64,000 nucleotides of DNA from Eleginops maclovinus (lineage: Eukaryota > Chordata > Actinopteri > Perciformes > Eleginopidae), in NCBI RefSeq assembly GCF_036324505.1, contig NC_086360.1, forward strand, positions 10,150,293 through 10,214,292, written 5' to 3'. The notes below the pieces were generated by a model. It had not been told where the DNA came from. It was given only the letters and a program-made list of their open reading frames with translations, and did no database searches. Position 1 is the stretch's first letter, and the number at the start of each line of letters is the position of its first letter. Position numbers and translations under genes: made by a program. Shown here one piece after another: positions 1 to 12,689 of the stretch.

Positions 1-3000
1 TGAGATCAGGAATGCAAAAATACTGCAAAATGGGTGTTGGTTCTTTGCAGGAATAGTGGGCAACAAGGCAAAGCAATGCAACTGAACAAAATAGATGGCA
101 AGAAAGTGCAGTGCTCACTGCTAGATTATAGGTAGGTTACCCGAGGAGTTGTTTAAGGAATACCCGCAGTTGTGTCAGCTGACAAAATCAAAAATAGCAT
201 GAAAGGTGCAAAAGTGCTTGCGGTCAAACGCCTGCAAATGACAAGAAATGGGGTAAATTCTGACAGCCTTTCAGTCATGATAAAGTTTGATGAGCCAAAG
301 TTACCATCCAAAGTAATTTATATGGTACATGAGCTACTATGTCAGGGACTATATTCCTCCACCATTGAGATGTTTAAAGTGCAAACGTTTTGGCCATGTA
401 GTGGCGATTTGCAAGGGGAAACAAAGATGTGGTAAATGTGCAGTCGAGCATGACTACTAGTGAAGATCAACAGCAGCACATACTGTGAGGGATGTGACAA
501 GACGGCTGTATAGGAAGACACACTAGTTATGAGCAAAAATGAGTTTGTCCTGTTCATGGTGGATGTCATTAATTGTACGCTCAGACAAACAAGAAAACTG
601 AAAATATTAGAATCATAGTAAGGTCAACGGAGAAATACCGTGGGGTCACAGGGTTAAGCTGGGAAGCAGTGGGGGAAATGTTAAAGGAAGGCTCATCTAA
701 CTCACAGACATGGGGTGGTGGATCTTCATAATGTTAGTTATTTTAAAGTGGAATGCAACAAGTTTAATGGCAAATGGTCAAGAATTCAAAAAGTGTGTCA
801 CAAGTTTACAGAATAAATCTCACGTAATTTGCACACAGGAGACATTGTTAAAGGCGCAATGGGATTTTGTAGTATACGGTTACACTGCAGTTAGAAATGA
901 TAGGGACTCGGAAAGGTGGAGCTGTATTAAAAATGGAGTAAGCAATAATGTTATTTATAAAGGTAGGGATCAGGAATCCCTTGTTATTAAAGTCTGGACT
1001 GGAAGGGACAGTCGGACAATAACAAATTATTACAATCCCTATAATAGATTAAATCCTGCTATATTAAATGACGCATGGATTGGCACAAGGGGAAATTATT
1101 TGGTGTGATGATTTTAATGCGCACAGCAACCTCTGGGGAAGTAACATTACTGATGCAAATGGGTCAATAATAGAGGAGTATATGGCTGAAAAGGAATAAG
1201 TATGTATAAACGATGGAAAATGCACAAGATATAACAGCTCACAGAATACAGAAAGGACACGACTCAGCACGCAGCAGTAAGGAAAACGATCAGGTCAGCA
1301 AAGCGCTTATACAGGAGACAATACTGTAACAAAACTGGAAGAGAAACTCAGTTGTCAGATATTTGGGGAATGACAAGGAAAATGAATGGCATTAAAAAGA
1401 ACTTTGATTTTACCAGCAATAACATGCAAGCAGTCAGTAATGTAGAAAAAGCTGAACTCCTAGCAAAAAGTTTGTTAAGATCAATAGCTCAGAGAAATGA
1501 TCCCTAATAGAACAAACAGTCTAGAGATAGCACCCTTGTGGAAAATCCAAGAATAACAGAAATAATGACAACATCAAAAGAAGAGATAGATTTACCATTT
1601 TATTTATTTGAATTAGGAGAGCCCTCGATAATGCAAGACAAACCTCACCAGGTAAAAATAACATCTGTTATAGTATGTTAAATCATATGAGTGATGGTGC
1701 ACTTGAGGTAATATTAAGATTATTTAACTTAATATGGGACACAGGCAAAATACCCTCAGTATGGAAGCATTCAGTTGTAGTGCCAATACCTAAACCAGGC
1801 AAAGATCCATCAAAACCATCAAGCTACAGGCCCATTGTATTAACCTCACATTTAGGGAAAACCATGGAACACATGGTTACTTTGACTTTGACAGAGAGAC
1901 TTTCCCTTTTTCTAGAAAGTAAAAACCTTTTTCCTTCTTATCTTCTTCAGTGGTTTTCGGAAAGGGCGAGGCACCATGGATTCCAATTTATCAGAGTCAG
2001 AAATCAGGAAAGCTCAAACTAACAAAGAAATGGTTGTTGCAGTATTTGTTTTATGTAGAAAAAGCTTATGACATGCTATGGAAGGAGGGATTGCTTATAA
2101 AGCTAAATGGTTTAAGTGTGTATGGTATCAGATTTTCTGTTTGGGAGGACAATAGAAGTAAAAGTGGGAACAGGATATTCCCAAAAGTATTCTGTTGAAA
2201 ATGGAACTCCGCAGGGCGGATTTTGTAGTCTGTTACTTTTAAACATAAAGATTAATGATGTCTTTAAACAGGTTCAGCAAAATGTAGGGAAGTCACTTTA
2301 CGCTGATAATGGGGCTCTTTGGGTAAGGGGTCATAATGTAGAGTACTTAAAAAGGAAAATGCAAGCTGCAGTATAGGTAAGGTGGAAGAATGGGCAAATA
2401 AATGGGGTTTTAAAATATCATTTGAAAAGCCAAGTCATATATTAGTTGTTATTAAACAATATGGACAAGTAATAGAATAGGTTAGGGTGGTTAGGTTTCT
2501 TGGAATCCTATTCCATGAAAAACGTACCTGGTCTAAATATATCGTCAAACCAGAGACAAAAGATTAATAATTTGCTGAGATGTCTTTCTGGGTGAGATTG
2601 GGGAGCAAGCAGGACCTCATTACTGGATATCTATTTGGCTCTAATGAGAGCAGCCCTGGATTATGGATGTATTGCTTATATGTCTGCTGCAGAAAGCAAC
2701 CTTAAAAAACTTGATGTTGAACAGGCTCAGGCTCTCCGAATATGTATGAGCTTTTAAAACTTCGCCTGTATCTGCAATACAGGTTGAGGTGGGTGAAATT
2801 CCTCTACGAATTGGAGCATCAAGCTTTTGTTGGCATATTGGGTTAACATTAGAGGGCATAGTATTTCTCAACCCACAAAGGCAATCCTACAGGAATTCTG
2901 GGAACATAATAGTTCCACAATTAACAGCTTTGGGTAGATAGGAAATGCTCTAGCACAAAATGCATCTCTATGCTGGTTAGAAGTTAGTCCCACTGTTCCA

Positions 3001-3890
3001 TCATCGCCTATACCTTCATGGACATTTATTATGCCAACAATTGACACAAGCCTGCAGTTTGAACTGAAAAGCAAACCAAAACAAACACCAGTTGGAATAA
3101 GCGCACAAAAACATATTGACCAACACAAAAGTGAAGTGTTTATCTTTACGGATGGCTCAAAAGACCCAGAGACCAGGCGTACAGGCAAGTGGGAAAGTGA
3201 ACAACCAACCCAGAGTGCTTGTAGCATCTGACAGCCTAGCTGGTTTGTGTAGCGTGAAACCTGGGAGGTCGATATGCAGGCAAGATATTGTATTTAATAT
3301 TTTGCACTTGCTAGTTGGGTTGCAATGTAGGGGACTTGAAATCTCCTTCCTTTGGGTTCCTGCTCATGTTGGGGTAGAAGGGAATCAGGAAGTACACAAA
3401 TTAGCTAAACTATCATTAAAAAGAAAGTCAATAGATGTACAAATACCATTAAGTAAAACCATTATTAATATTCATATACAGAAAACTTGGCAAGAATACT
3501 GGGATCTCAGTGATACAGGAAGGCATCTCTACAGCATCCAGAAACGTGTAGGGGTAGGTAGAAGACGAAGCAGGAGCCCAAGGGAAGACAAGAACATCAT
3601 GGTTAAGAATAGGACACACGGGACTAAACCACATGCTCCACATAATTGGCAAGCACCCCACTGGGCTCTGTACAGGTTGCAATAAACCGGAAACCGTCAA
3701 ACACATCTTATTGACTGTCACAAGTACGGAAATGAAAGGAGAGTGCTAGCTACTAAATTAGCTAACGAAAGACTCAGCCTTACTTTGGGGAATCTGCTAG
3801 GGACATCAGAAGAAGTCTTTAACCTGCTGAAAAAGTTCTTACAAACAACCGGAATTATAGAAAGAATTATATGGTATAAATCTGCTTAGT
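1..3890 (+). mobile_element. Decayed I-clade (Nimb-like) LINE with endonuclease, RT and RNase H remnants
   Basis: A non-LTR retrotransposon whose 5' end lies outside the window. In order I read a zinc knuckle CLKCKRFGHVVAIC (371-412) with a second cysteine cluster (425-448), typical of the first protein. An endonuclease region follows (about 730-1270), with a QET motif and a DFNAHSNLWG motif near 1110-1140. The reverse transcriptase (about 1580-2400) has PIPKPGKDPSKPSSYRPI, NGTPQGG and a YADN box where YADD is expected. RNase H-like pieces are at about 3140-3420 (FTDGSK, SDSLAG, WVPAHVGVEGNQ), and a cysteine/histidine tail is near 3660-3720. RNase H after the RT points to the I clade. Frames change many times and stops are frequent, so the copy is dead. 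The 3' boundary near 3890 is placed at the last coding similarity. Confidence 0.85.
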
Positions 3891-4811
3891 TTTGATTTAC
3901 CTCCAGTTATGTAAACTCTTGCTGACTATTGTATTTATTGACTCAAGCCATTCACATGCCCAACTGTTGTCTTTTAAATGATGTCTTTATTTCAGAAGGA
4001 ATTTATCAAAACAGATCAACACGTTTATATTGTTATGTTCCTGTGTTGTCCTTGTGACATTGATCAATAACGCCATCTAGTGGTAGATTAAAGTGTCAGA
4101 ATCTGAAATAAAACATTTCATTGTAATTGTACAGCAGTTTCAACATGCAGTAATGTATGCAGGAAACAAATAAGTGTTCGTATTCTAAACACAGGTTTAA
4201 AATAAAATTACAAAACCGAGAATGTAAATTAAAGTGTGGTCTGGCCTCCACTGTTGTAGCATGAATATGTCAATCTTAAAATATATTTATCAATAAACTG
4301 TCTTTTGTTCCACGTTTAATATATGCTCATTGGATCACAAATCACCCAGAGTAATTGCCTGCAAGCCTTTCCATGGCTACAGGGAGTCTATGTTGAGAGT
4401 CTGTTAATTTTAGTAATAACGTAAAATACTACGTAAAAACGTAGTAAATGTACCTCAAAAGTAGACAATATTTTAAACAAATATATATATATATATACAA
4501 AAAAATTGGATAAGAGCAATCATTTAAGGTTAAAAACAACAAGGTGGTAAAAATAAATTCAAAAAAAACAAAGCACTATTCCTCTCAATTCCTGATTTAA
4601 TGTATATGTGTCTTGTTGATTGGTCTTGTTGCCTTAATGTGTGAATTCAGCCTCTTATTAATCCTTCAAAACCTTTTTACATATTGATGCATTGATGTAA
4701 TAATATGTAAGGTGTTTTGATTATCATGTTTAATTGTGCAATATAAAACCGAGTCCATGCAGGACTTCCACTGTGGGAAAGCCTTTGAGGACATAGCAGA
4801 TGACTTAAAGC
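3891..4811. other. AT-rich intergenic stretch, no gene seen
   Basis: No coding similarity or RNA gene is visible. It holds a short TA run (4481-4497) and A/T-rich sequence that may include the untranslated tail of the preceding LINE. Confidence 0.5.
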
Positions 4812-4918
4812 AGGGGTGTCCAAACTGTGGCCCGGGGGCCCATTGGTCAATTTTGAATTGGCCCAAAGCATATTCATATAATACAATATTGTAAAATACA
4901 ATAAGCTTAATGTTCAAA
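4812..4918 (+). mobile_element. hAT-type terminal fragment
   Basis: It begins CAGGGGTGTCCAAACTGTGG and continues with GGCCC-rich sequence. This resembles the terminal inverted repeat and subterminal region of common vertebrate hAT (Charlie-like) elements. No matching opposite end was found, so this looks like a solitary end joined to the L2 fragment that follows. The assignment rests on remembered consensus sequences only. Confidence 0.45.
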
Positions 4919-4924
4919 AACAGC

Positions 4925-5060
4925 CATTTAAGAGCAAAGATAATAAAATAAACACAACAGATATAAAATACATGAATAAAAGTTATACTGCAATGTTAAA
5001 TAAGAACAGTTCAATTAAAAGGAGCGGCAAAAATAAATGATTTCAGCCTGGATGCGATGG
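4925..5060 (-). mobile_element. L2-type LINE 3' fragment (second copy)
   Basis: This stretch is a diverged duplicate of 5699-5845 in the intron of the neighbouring coiled-coil gene. Both carry the run from 'catttaagagcaaagataat' to 'tttcagcctgga', with small differences. The larger copy is the 3' part of an L2-type LINE in minus orientation, so this is another truncated insertion of that family just 5' of the coiled-coil gene. Confidence 0.7.
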
Positions 5061-5304
5061 AGTTAGGAAGGCATTTCAAAGAACTCAGGCATTGGAACTC
5101 TGGAATGTAGAATGTGTCAGTAGCTCAAAGCCCTTTAGAATGTTCCGCTTTATTGATGTGATTCTGAAGATGACACCGCACTGCAGGTCATTACTAATGA
5201 TCACAAACTGCAGTTCACTCAGGATCCTAACAAGCAAGGTGTTATCCCAGCTACATTGAATCCACAATATCAGTAAGCTGCAGCCATTTCTTTACAATAA
5301 GAAA

Positions 5305-8300
5305 ATGGACAGACGTAGATCAGTCTTCACTATGGAGTACCTCGACTCTTCCTGGCTCCCGGGAAATTATTCCTCTAAAGACCCTGTTGTTAAAGAGGTG
5401 ATAAAAGAGGAGATAGAGGAGGAGATAGAGGAGGAGATAGTGGAGGAGATTGAGGAGGAAATTGAGGAGGAATTCAGAAAGAAAGTTGTAAAGGACCAGC
5501 CCTCTGACTCTAGCTGGAGCGAAAACTACGACTACACTTCTGTCGATGAGGTAAGATAAAGTTCCATATAATATTGTTTAAGTAAGGCAAGGCAAGTTTA
5601 TTTTATAGCACCTTTCAACACAAGGCAATTCAAAGTGCTTTACAAAAATGAAAGACATTAAGAGCATTTAGAATTAGTGCAGCATACATACATCATTTAA
5701 GAGCAAAGATAATAAAATAAACACAACAGCTGTAAAACACATGAATAAAAGTTATGATGCAGAATAAAAGTAACAGTGCAATGTTAGATAAGAACAGTTC
5801 AATTAAAAGCAGCGGCAAACAGAAATGTTTTCAGCCTGGATTTAAGAGTAGCAGCGGACCTGCAGGGTTCTGGGGGTTTGTTCCAGATATTTTCAGCATA
5901 ATAACTGAATGCTGCTTCTCCTTGTTTAGTTCTGACTATGGGGACAGAAAGCTGACCTGTCCCAGAAGAACTGAGAGTTCTGGATGGTTCATAATGTAGC
6001 AGGAGATCACAAATGTATTTTGGGCCTAAACCATTCAATGCTTTATAAACCAGCAGCAGCACTTTGAAATCAATTCTTTGACAGACAGGAAGCCAGTGTA
6101 AAGACTTCAGAACTGGAGTGATGTGATCCACTCTCTTAGTGTTAGTGAGGACTCGAGCCGCAGCGTTCTGTATCAGCTGCAGCTTTCTAATGGATTTGTT
6201 AGTGAGACCTGTGAAGACACCGTTACTGTAGTCCAGTCTACTGAAGATAAAAGCATGGACACGTTTTTCTAGATCCTGCTGTGACATTAGTCCGTTAATC
6301 CTAGATATGTTCTTCAGGTGACACTAGGCGGACTTAGTGATTGTTTTAATGGGACTGTTGAAATTCAGGTCAGAGTCCATGACTACACCTAGGTTTCTGG
6401 CATTTGCTGTTGTTTTGAACATCGCTGACTGAAGCTCAGCACTGACTTTTTGTTGTTCCTCCTTCACTCCCAAAATAATTACCTCAGTTTTGTCTTTGTT
6501 CAATTGGAGAAAGTTCTGATTCATCCAGTCTTTGATTTGTTCAATGCACTTACTCAATGTTTTAATTGGAGCATAGTCTCTATGGACTGACTCATCCTTG
6601 GGGAAACAGAGTACTTTGGTGTTGTAGACATCTTTAACATCTAAAAAGACTGCACATAGACAACACACTTATAATTGTTTTATGTTTTACAGACAGAGGA
6701 CTCCGAGAGAAGTAAAAGATCTGGGAGATCTGAGAAATCAGAGAGATCTGGGAGATATGAAAAATCAGAGAGATCTGGGAGATATAAGAAATCAGAGAGA
6801 TCTGAGGGATCTAGGAGATCTGAGAAATCAGAGAGATCTGAGGGATCTAGGAGATCTGAGAAATCAGAGAGATCTGGGAGATTTGAGAAATCACAGAGAT
6901 CTGGGAGATATGAGAGATCAACTGATCTTCAGGAAGCCCTGGAGAAGGAGAGAAAAGCCAAATCTACTCTTGAAGAGGCCTTGAAGAAAGAGAAAACCGT
7001 TACAGCTCAACATAAAGAAGACCTGAAGCAAGAGCGAAAGGAAAAAGACGCTCTTGCAAAGGCTCTGGAGATGAAGGAAGCTGAAAAGAACTCTATTCGT
7101 GTTGAAAGGGAGTGCATGAAGGCACAAATAGCTGATCTCAAAAAGACACAGAAAGAGCAGCAGCGCAGAAAAGAGAAGCTGAAAGACACAATCTCTGAAA
7201 TGAACTGTGACCTTGAAGACGACAAGAAGGTGATTAAGAAGCTCCAGAAAGAATTGCAGGCATCCTCCAGTCAGCATGAAAGAGAAATCTCAGAAATGAT
7301 TTTGGTGAATACTGCCCAAGAAAAAAAACTCAAGGATTGCCTCAATGAGGAGAAGGAGGAATGTTTGACAAAAAAAAAAGAAATTGAATCCTTGCGCTCA
7401 AATATCCAGAGTCTCCAAAACGACAAAGAAGCCAGGGATAGTATTCTTTCCTCACTGAATGATAAAGTTAACAACTGGGCTTCAGAACACAAAGAAGAGC
7501 GAACAAAAAACCTCTCACTGCAGAGGGACTACGAGGCTGTTGTCTCCAAGCAAAAGAAGGAGGCACAAGAACTGGACCTTCTGATTCAGGAGAACCAACA
7601 CCTCGCCCTTCAAAACAAAAGGCTGCATTGTGACCTGAAGGCTGCTCTAAATCAACAGCAGTTTGAGGAAAGGCAGCTTCAGGCTGACAGAGAAGCTTGT
7701 AGCAGAGAGGGGGAGGCCATTCGGCAGGAGAAGTCTGGTTTATCCAGAGCCAACAAAACGATCCAGAGCCAAGAGAAAGAGCTATCAAAGAAGACTCTGG
7801 CTTTGGAGAAGAGCCTGACCGCCGAAAAACTTCTCAGGTCGTCTCTCAAAAGTGAGAAGAAGCGCTTTGAGAAGATGGTTGTAGAAAAGCAGGCTGCAGC
7901 TGGACCTATGACAATACTCATTAACCAACTGAGAGAAGCATCCATGTCCTCAGAGCATTTGATAAAAGATATGCAGATATTGAGGATGGAGAAAACCGAC
8001 ATCATGGCTAAACTCCATGTCCTAGAAAAACAACATGACAGAGTGAGATCTGAACACCGCTCTCTCTCTAAGCGCCATGAAGAGATGCTGTCAATCAAAG
8101 ATGACACCCTCTCTGAGAACCAGTTTACCATCACTAAGCTCCAGTGCATGGTAGATGAACTCCAAGCGAAGGAGTCAGAGACCCAGAAAAGCAAGGCAGA
8201 ATTTGAAGAAGCCTTAAAACAGGACAAGACAAGAAACTCTGAGCTTCAGAAAAGACTCGATCACACCTCTTCTGCTCTGGAAAAAGAAAGGACCAGGTGT

Positions 8301-8687
8301 GAGAAGCATCGTGTCGAGCTCAAGGAAGCAGTGACAAAGCAGATTGAAACCCTGGAGGAGAAGCACAGATTGGCTGTGTCTCTGCAAAGAGCTCAGGAAA
8401 TCTTCCCCATGATTCAGGAACAACAACGTGCTGAGACAAATGGTCGTCAAACCAGCGACTCTGAGCTCAGGCTCAGCGAGAAGAACGCCGCCCTGGATGA
8501 GAGCAGAAAGGCACTTTACCACCTGCAGCAGGAGTACACAGATCTGGGGAAGAGCCACTGCGTCATCAATGCGGATTATCGCGAGCTGCTTAAATCTCAC
8601 ACTGCCCTCCAGGTCAGACATGAGAGGCTCAGCTACGCACAAGGAAACGCACGCCCAGATTTCAGTCCACATTGTTTCACAGTGTAA
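5305..8687 (+). CDS. Coiled-coil protein, two coding exons, identity unknown
   Basis: Exon 1 is 5305-5550, ending GATGAG before a GTAAGA donor. Exon 2 is 6693-8687, after a pyrimidine-rich acceptor ending TTTTACAG. The junction is in frame, giving about 745 residues. Exon 1 has a glutamate-rich block of repeated EEIEEE units. Exon 2 opens with Ser/Arg/Lys-rich nine-residue repeats (about residues 86-157), then some 500 residues of Glu/Lys/Gln-rich sequence with heptad character, poor in Pro and Gly, so a long coiled coil is expected. No signal peptide, membrane segment or catalytic motif is visible. The 1.14-kb intron is mostly an antisense L2 LINE. I do not recognise the family; generic similarity to trichohyalin, myosin-tail or golgin-like proteins would follow from composition alone. 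The ATG at 5305 is the first in frame, but upstream exons are possible. No AATAAA was seen just after the stop. Confidence 0.7.
5580..6650 (-). mobile_element. Truncated L2-type LINE inside the coiled-coil gene intron
   Basis: On the minus strand two pieces show the C-terminal part of an L2/CR1-group reverse transcriptase. One (about 6324-6630) carries WMNQNFLQLNKDKTEVIILG. The other (5799-6287) carries FIFSRLDYSNGVFTGL, LQLIQNAAARVLT and ITPVLKSLHWLPV, which are hallmarks of L2 elements. The segment 5580-5660, with 'caaggcaagtttatttta', is the usual 3' tail of such fish LINEs. Frames are shifted relative to one another and most of the element is missing. It lies antisense to the host gene and ends about 40 bp before the exon 2 acceptor. 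Confidence 0.85.
6716..6915 (+). repeat. 27-bp coding minisatellite in exon 2 of the coiled-coil gene
   Basis: About six imperfect tandem copies of a 27-bp unit (nine residues, approximately RSGRYEKSE), with some units expanded to 36 bp by an extra 'gagggatct' block. Unit lengths are multiples of three, so copy-number change keeps the frame. A second forward frame is also open through the array and would read RDLGDLRNQ-like repeats; I regard that as a by-product of the repeat. Confidence 0.85.
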
Positions 8688-8824
8688 TTGTGAAATGTGT
8701 TTAATAGTCCAGCAGATATGTGAATGAATTGTGCTTTTGATGATACAAAGATGAACTTTGATGAACTGGCTAATCCTACATTTTCAAGGAAGAGGAATGC
8801 AATGGTACTATTTGCTAGAATGTA

Positions 8825-9235
8825 CACTGTAAAACAAAAATAGTGAAATTTACGGTAAATTACCGGCAGCAGTGTTCCTGAAACTTCCCCGTAAAAAAAA
8901 AATGTGTAAAAACGTATAAGAAGTTACGGTTTACTTCTTTGGCAACCATACACATTACAGTTAAGAACTGTTCCTGTTTACGGGATAAACATTTTAAAAA
9001 ATGTTTTATTGTAAACCAGTTTATGGTAATTAACATTCAAAATAACAGCTATATTATAAACCTGTTTACGGTAATTGGCATTCAAAATAACAGCTATAAT
9101 ATAAACCTGATTACGGTCTTTCTCAGAGATAAACACAGTACAACTGTATGCTATTTTATGGTATCTTATTATCATAATTCAAATGTACAGTAAATTACCG
9201 GCAGCTGTGGTTGCCAGAAATTTGTTGACAAATTT
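8825..9235. mobile_element. Miniature DNA-element-like repeat with TTACGGTAAATTACCGGCAGC ends
   Basis: It starts with CACTGTAAAA followed by sequence containing GGTAAATTACCGGCAGC. A second copy of 'gtaaattaccggcagc' occurs at about 9189-9204 in the same orientation. Such CACTGTAAAA starts are common on non-autonomous fish DNA elements. The interior holds a 45-bp tandem repeat. No transposase is present. Boundaries are approximate. Confidence 0.45.
9013..9102. repeat. 45-bp tandem repeat, two full copies
   Basis: 9013-9057 and 9058-9102 are near-identical units beginning AAACC(A/T)GTTTA, with a partial third copy from 9103. They lie inside the miniature-element-like repeat. Confidence 0.85.
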
Positions 9236-9236
9236 T

Positions 9237-9300
9237 TAGGGATGCACCGATTGAAAAATGTCTGCCGATGTTAAGAATAACAATTTTGACAATACCGATG
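9237..9300 (+). mobile_element. Possible hAT-type terminus
   Basis: The motif TTAGGGATGCACCGATTG is a frequent start of fish hAT-group repeats, and CCGATGTTAAG and ATACCGATGCTGACGG follow. No second end was located, so only a terminal piece is claimed. Confidence 0.35.
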
Positions 9301-9329
9301 CTGACGGCCAATGTTTAAATACGTGAACT

Positions 9330-9775
9330 GTAATAGTATCATAATGCAGACTAAGGCAGCCTATCCCTTTAAGAGAGAGAGTGGGGGATACGTGCAGGGC
9401 CAGTCCTGCGCTATTCTGGGCCCAGGAGCAACATCTTGCGAAAGCACCCACCCCACCCCCGACGATACACTTAATGCAGGATCAGAGAGCAACATCGCAC
9501 ACCCCCCCTCCCAGAACATGGACATGACCAGATTGGAAACTACGACAACTGAACAAAAGACAAAAGGGCAACAGAAACTAAATACACAAGGGTAATCACA
9601 AGACAAGACACAGCTGGAGAGGGGAGGAGAAACATAGGGGCAATAGGTGAACACAACGACATAATCAGGCACAGGAGGGTAACGCCCCGGAAGTGAAACC
9701 AAACATGACAGAAGAGGGGAAAACATTTCAAAAATAAAACAGGAAACAACAGACACAAAACAAGGATCATGACAT
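9330..9775. other. Unclassified, GC-richer repeat-like stretch
   Basis: It contains C-rich runs (9448-9465 and 9500-9512) and an A-rich, AACAGAAAC-type segment to about 9770, just before an L2 reverse transcriptase. No coding similarity is recognised in either strand. It may be part of another transposon. Confidence 0.3.
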
Positions 9776-10960
9776 ATCCTCAAAAAAGCCTGGTTGGGAC
9801 CGGGAGGACCTCAACAACCACCAACCGATCTCCAACCTCCTTTTCCTCAGCAAAATCCTGGAAAGAGCAGTTGCCGCCCAACTCCAACAACACATGTTCA
9901 ACCACAAGTTCTATGAACCCCTCCAGTCTGGCTTCAGAGCACACCACAGCACAGAGACTGCCCTCATCAAAATAATAAACAACCTCCTCATCGCATCTAA
10001 TTCCGGCCTCATCGGTTTTCTCATCCTCCTGGACCTCTCCGCAGCCTTTGATACCATATCCCACACTATTCTCCTGAGCCGCCTGTCTGACCACCTTGGG
10101 CTCTTGCCTGGTTCGAGTCCTACCTCTCGAACCGACAACACTTTGTCACCATCAGTGACTGCAGTTCACCATCAGCCCCAGTCAACCAAGGTGTACCTCA
10201 AGGGTCTGTGCTTGGACCCCTCCTCTTCACCATCTATATTCTCCCATTTGGTCAAATCAACCGCCAGCATGGTCTCAACTTCCATTTATATGCTGATGAC
10301 ACACAGCTCTATCTCTGCACAAAACCATCCACTCAACACCCCCCTCAATTCCTACAACTGCCTACAGGACATCAAAAAGTGGATGTCGTCACACCTACTC
10401 AAACCTAACAGCACAAAAACAGAGCTCATGGTTGTGGCTCCCAAGTCAAAACTCCGGAATGTTGGAGATCTGCTCCTTTCCGTGGATGGCTGCTCCATCT
10501 CTCCATCCCCTTAAGTCCGCAACCTTGGGGTCATCCTGGACACAACCCTCTCCTTCCAGGCTCACATCAAATCAGTCAATAAATCTGCTTTCTATCATCT
10601 TAAAAATATCTACCGACATACATGCATTCATCACGTCCCGATTGGACTACTGCAATGGGGTCCTCTCTGGGGTTCCCAGCAAAACCCGGGAGGCTCCAGC
10701 ATGTCCAGAACTCTGCCGCCAGAGTTCTCACCCCCACCAAACCATGGCTGCACCTCATCCCCACCCTCATCCACCTTCACTGGCTCCCGAACAAGTCCCG
10801 GATCACTTTAAAAACCCTCCTTCTCACCTACAAGTCTCTCCATGGCCTCGCACCGTTGGTGACAGGGCGTTCAGTGTTGCGGCCCCCACCCTCTGGAACG
10901 CTCTTCCTGCAGAGAACCGCAATGCTGCTTCCCTGGATATCTTCAAATCCGCATTAATGT
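9776..10960 (+). mobile_element. L2-type LINE, reverse transcriptase remnant
   Basis: Successive frames encode an L2-type reverse transcriptase: LSKILERAVAAQLQQH, then FRAHHSTETALIKI and LLDLSAAFDTISH, then [14 protein letters not shown] and [10 protein letters not shown], then RNLGVILDTTLSFQ. Last come C-terminal parts matching LQHVQNSAARVLT and LHWLP. The FADD-type box (YADD) is still present, but at least four frame changes and an in-frame stop make it non-functional. The 5' part is missing. The 3' end stops at FKSALM, where Tc1 sequence begins. Confidence 0.85.
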
Positions 10961-10963
10961 GAA

Positions 10964-12357
<1,394 letters not shown>

Positions 12358-12689
12358 AATGAATGCACACTGAACTGTGAAACAACTTACCATTATTTAT
12401 CTCTGTCAAGGATCTGATTAGAAGGGTTGACTATTAGAACAGCAAAGAGGTGGAGGAGGTCCATGTCAAGTACAAACATTGGTAGGTATAACACCTGAAA
12501 GAAAGATTAAGGAAATAAGAGAAGACAGGAGGAAATATATCCTATTAACTAGAAGACAAAATCATATCAAGCTTTAACTCTTTCGATGTACTGTTGCAAA
12601 TTAAAATCAATAGGCTAAATTCACATTCAAAAACATAAAAAACAGGTTGCCAAAGTACTGTACCTCATAGGACATGTTCCACACAGAGC
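12358..12689. other. No gene seen between Tc1 and the zinc-finger-family pseudogene
   Basis: An AT-rich stretch without recognisable coding sequence or repeat structure. It may contain the unrecognised 3' part of the minus-strand pseudogene that follows. Confidence 0.3.

Noticed and set aside
6682..6984. Alternative 100-codon frame (RDLGDLRNQ repeats) across the minisatellite
   Set aside because: It arises because the 27-bp unit lacks stops in that frame. It has no separate start context or conservation evidence.
6918..8672. Antisense open frames of 72-182 codons under the coiled-coil gene
   Set aside because: They are Phe/Ser/Leu-rich mirror frames of a Glu/Lys-rich coding exon, with no motifs of their own.
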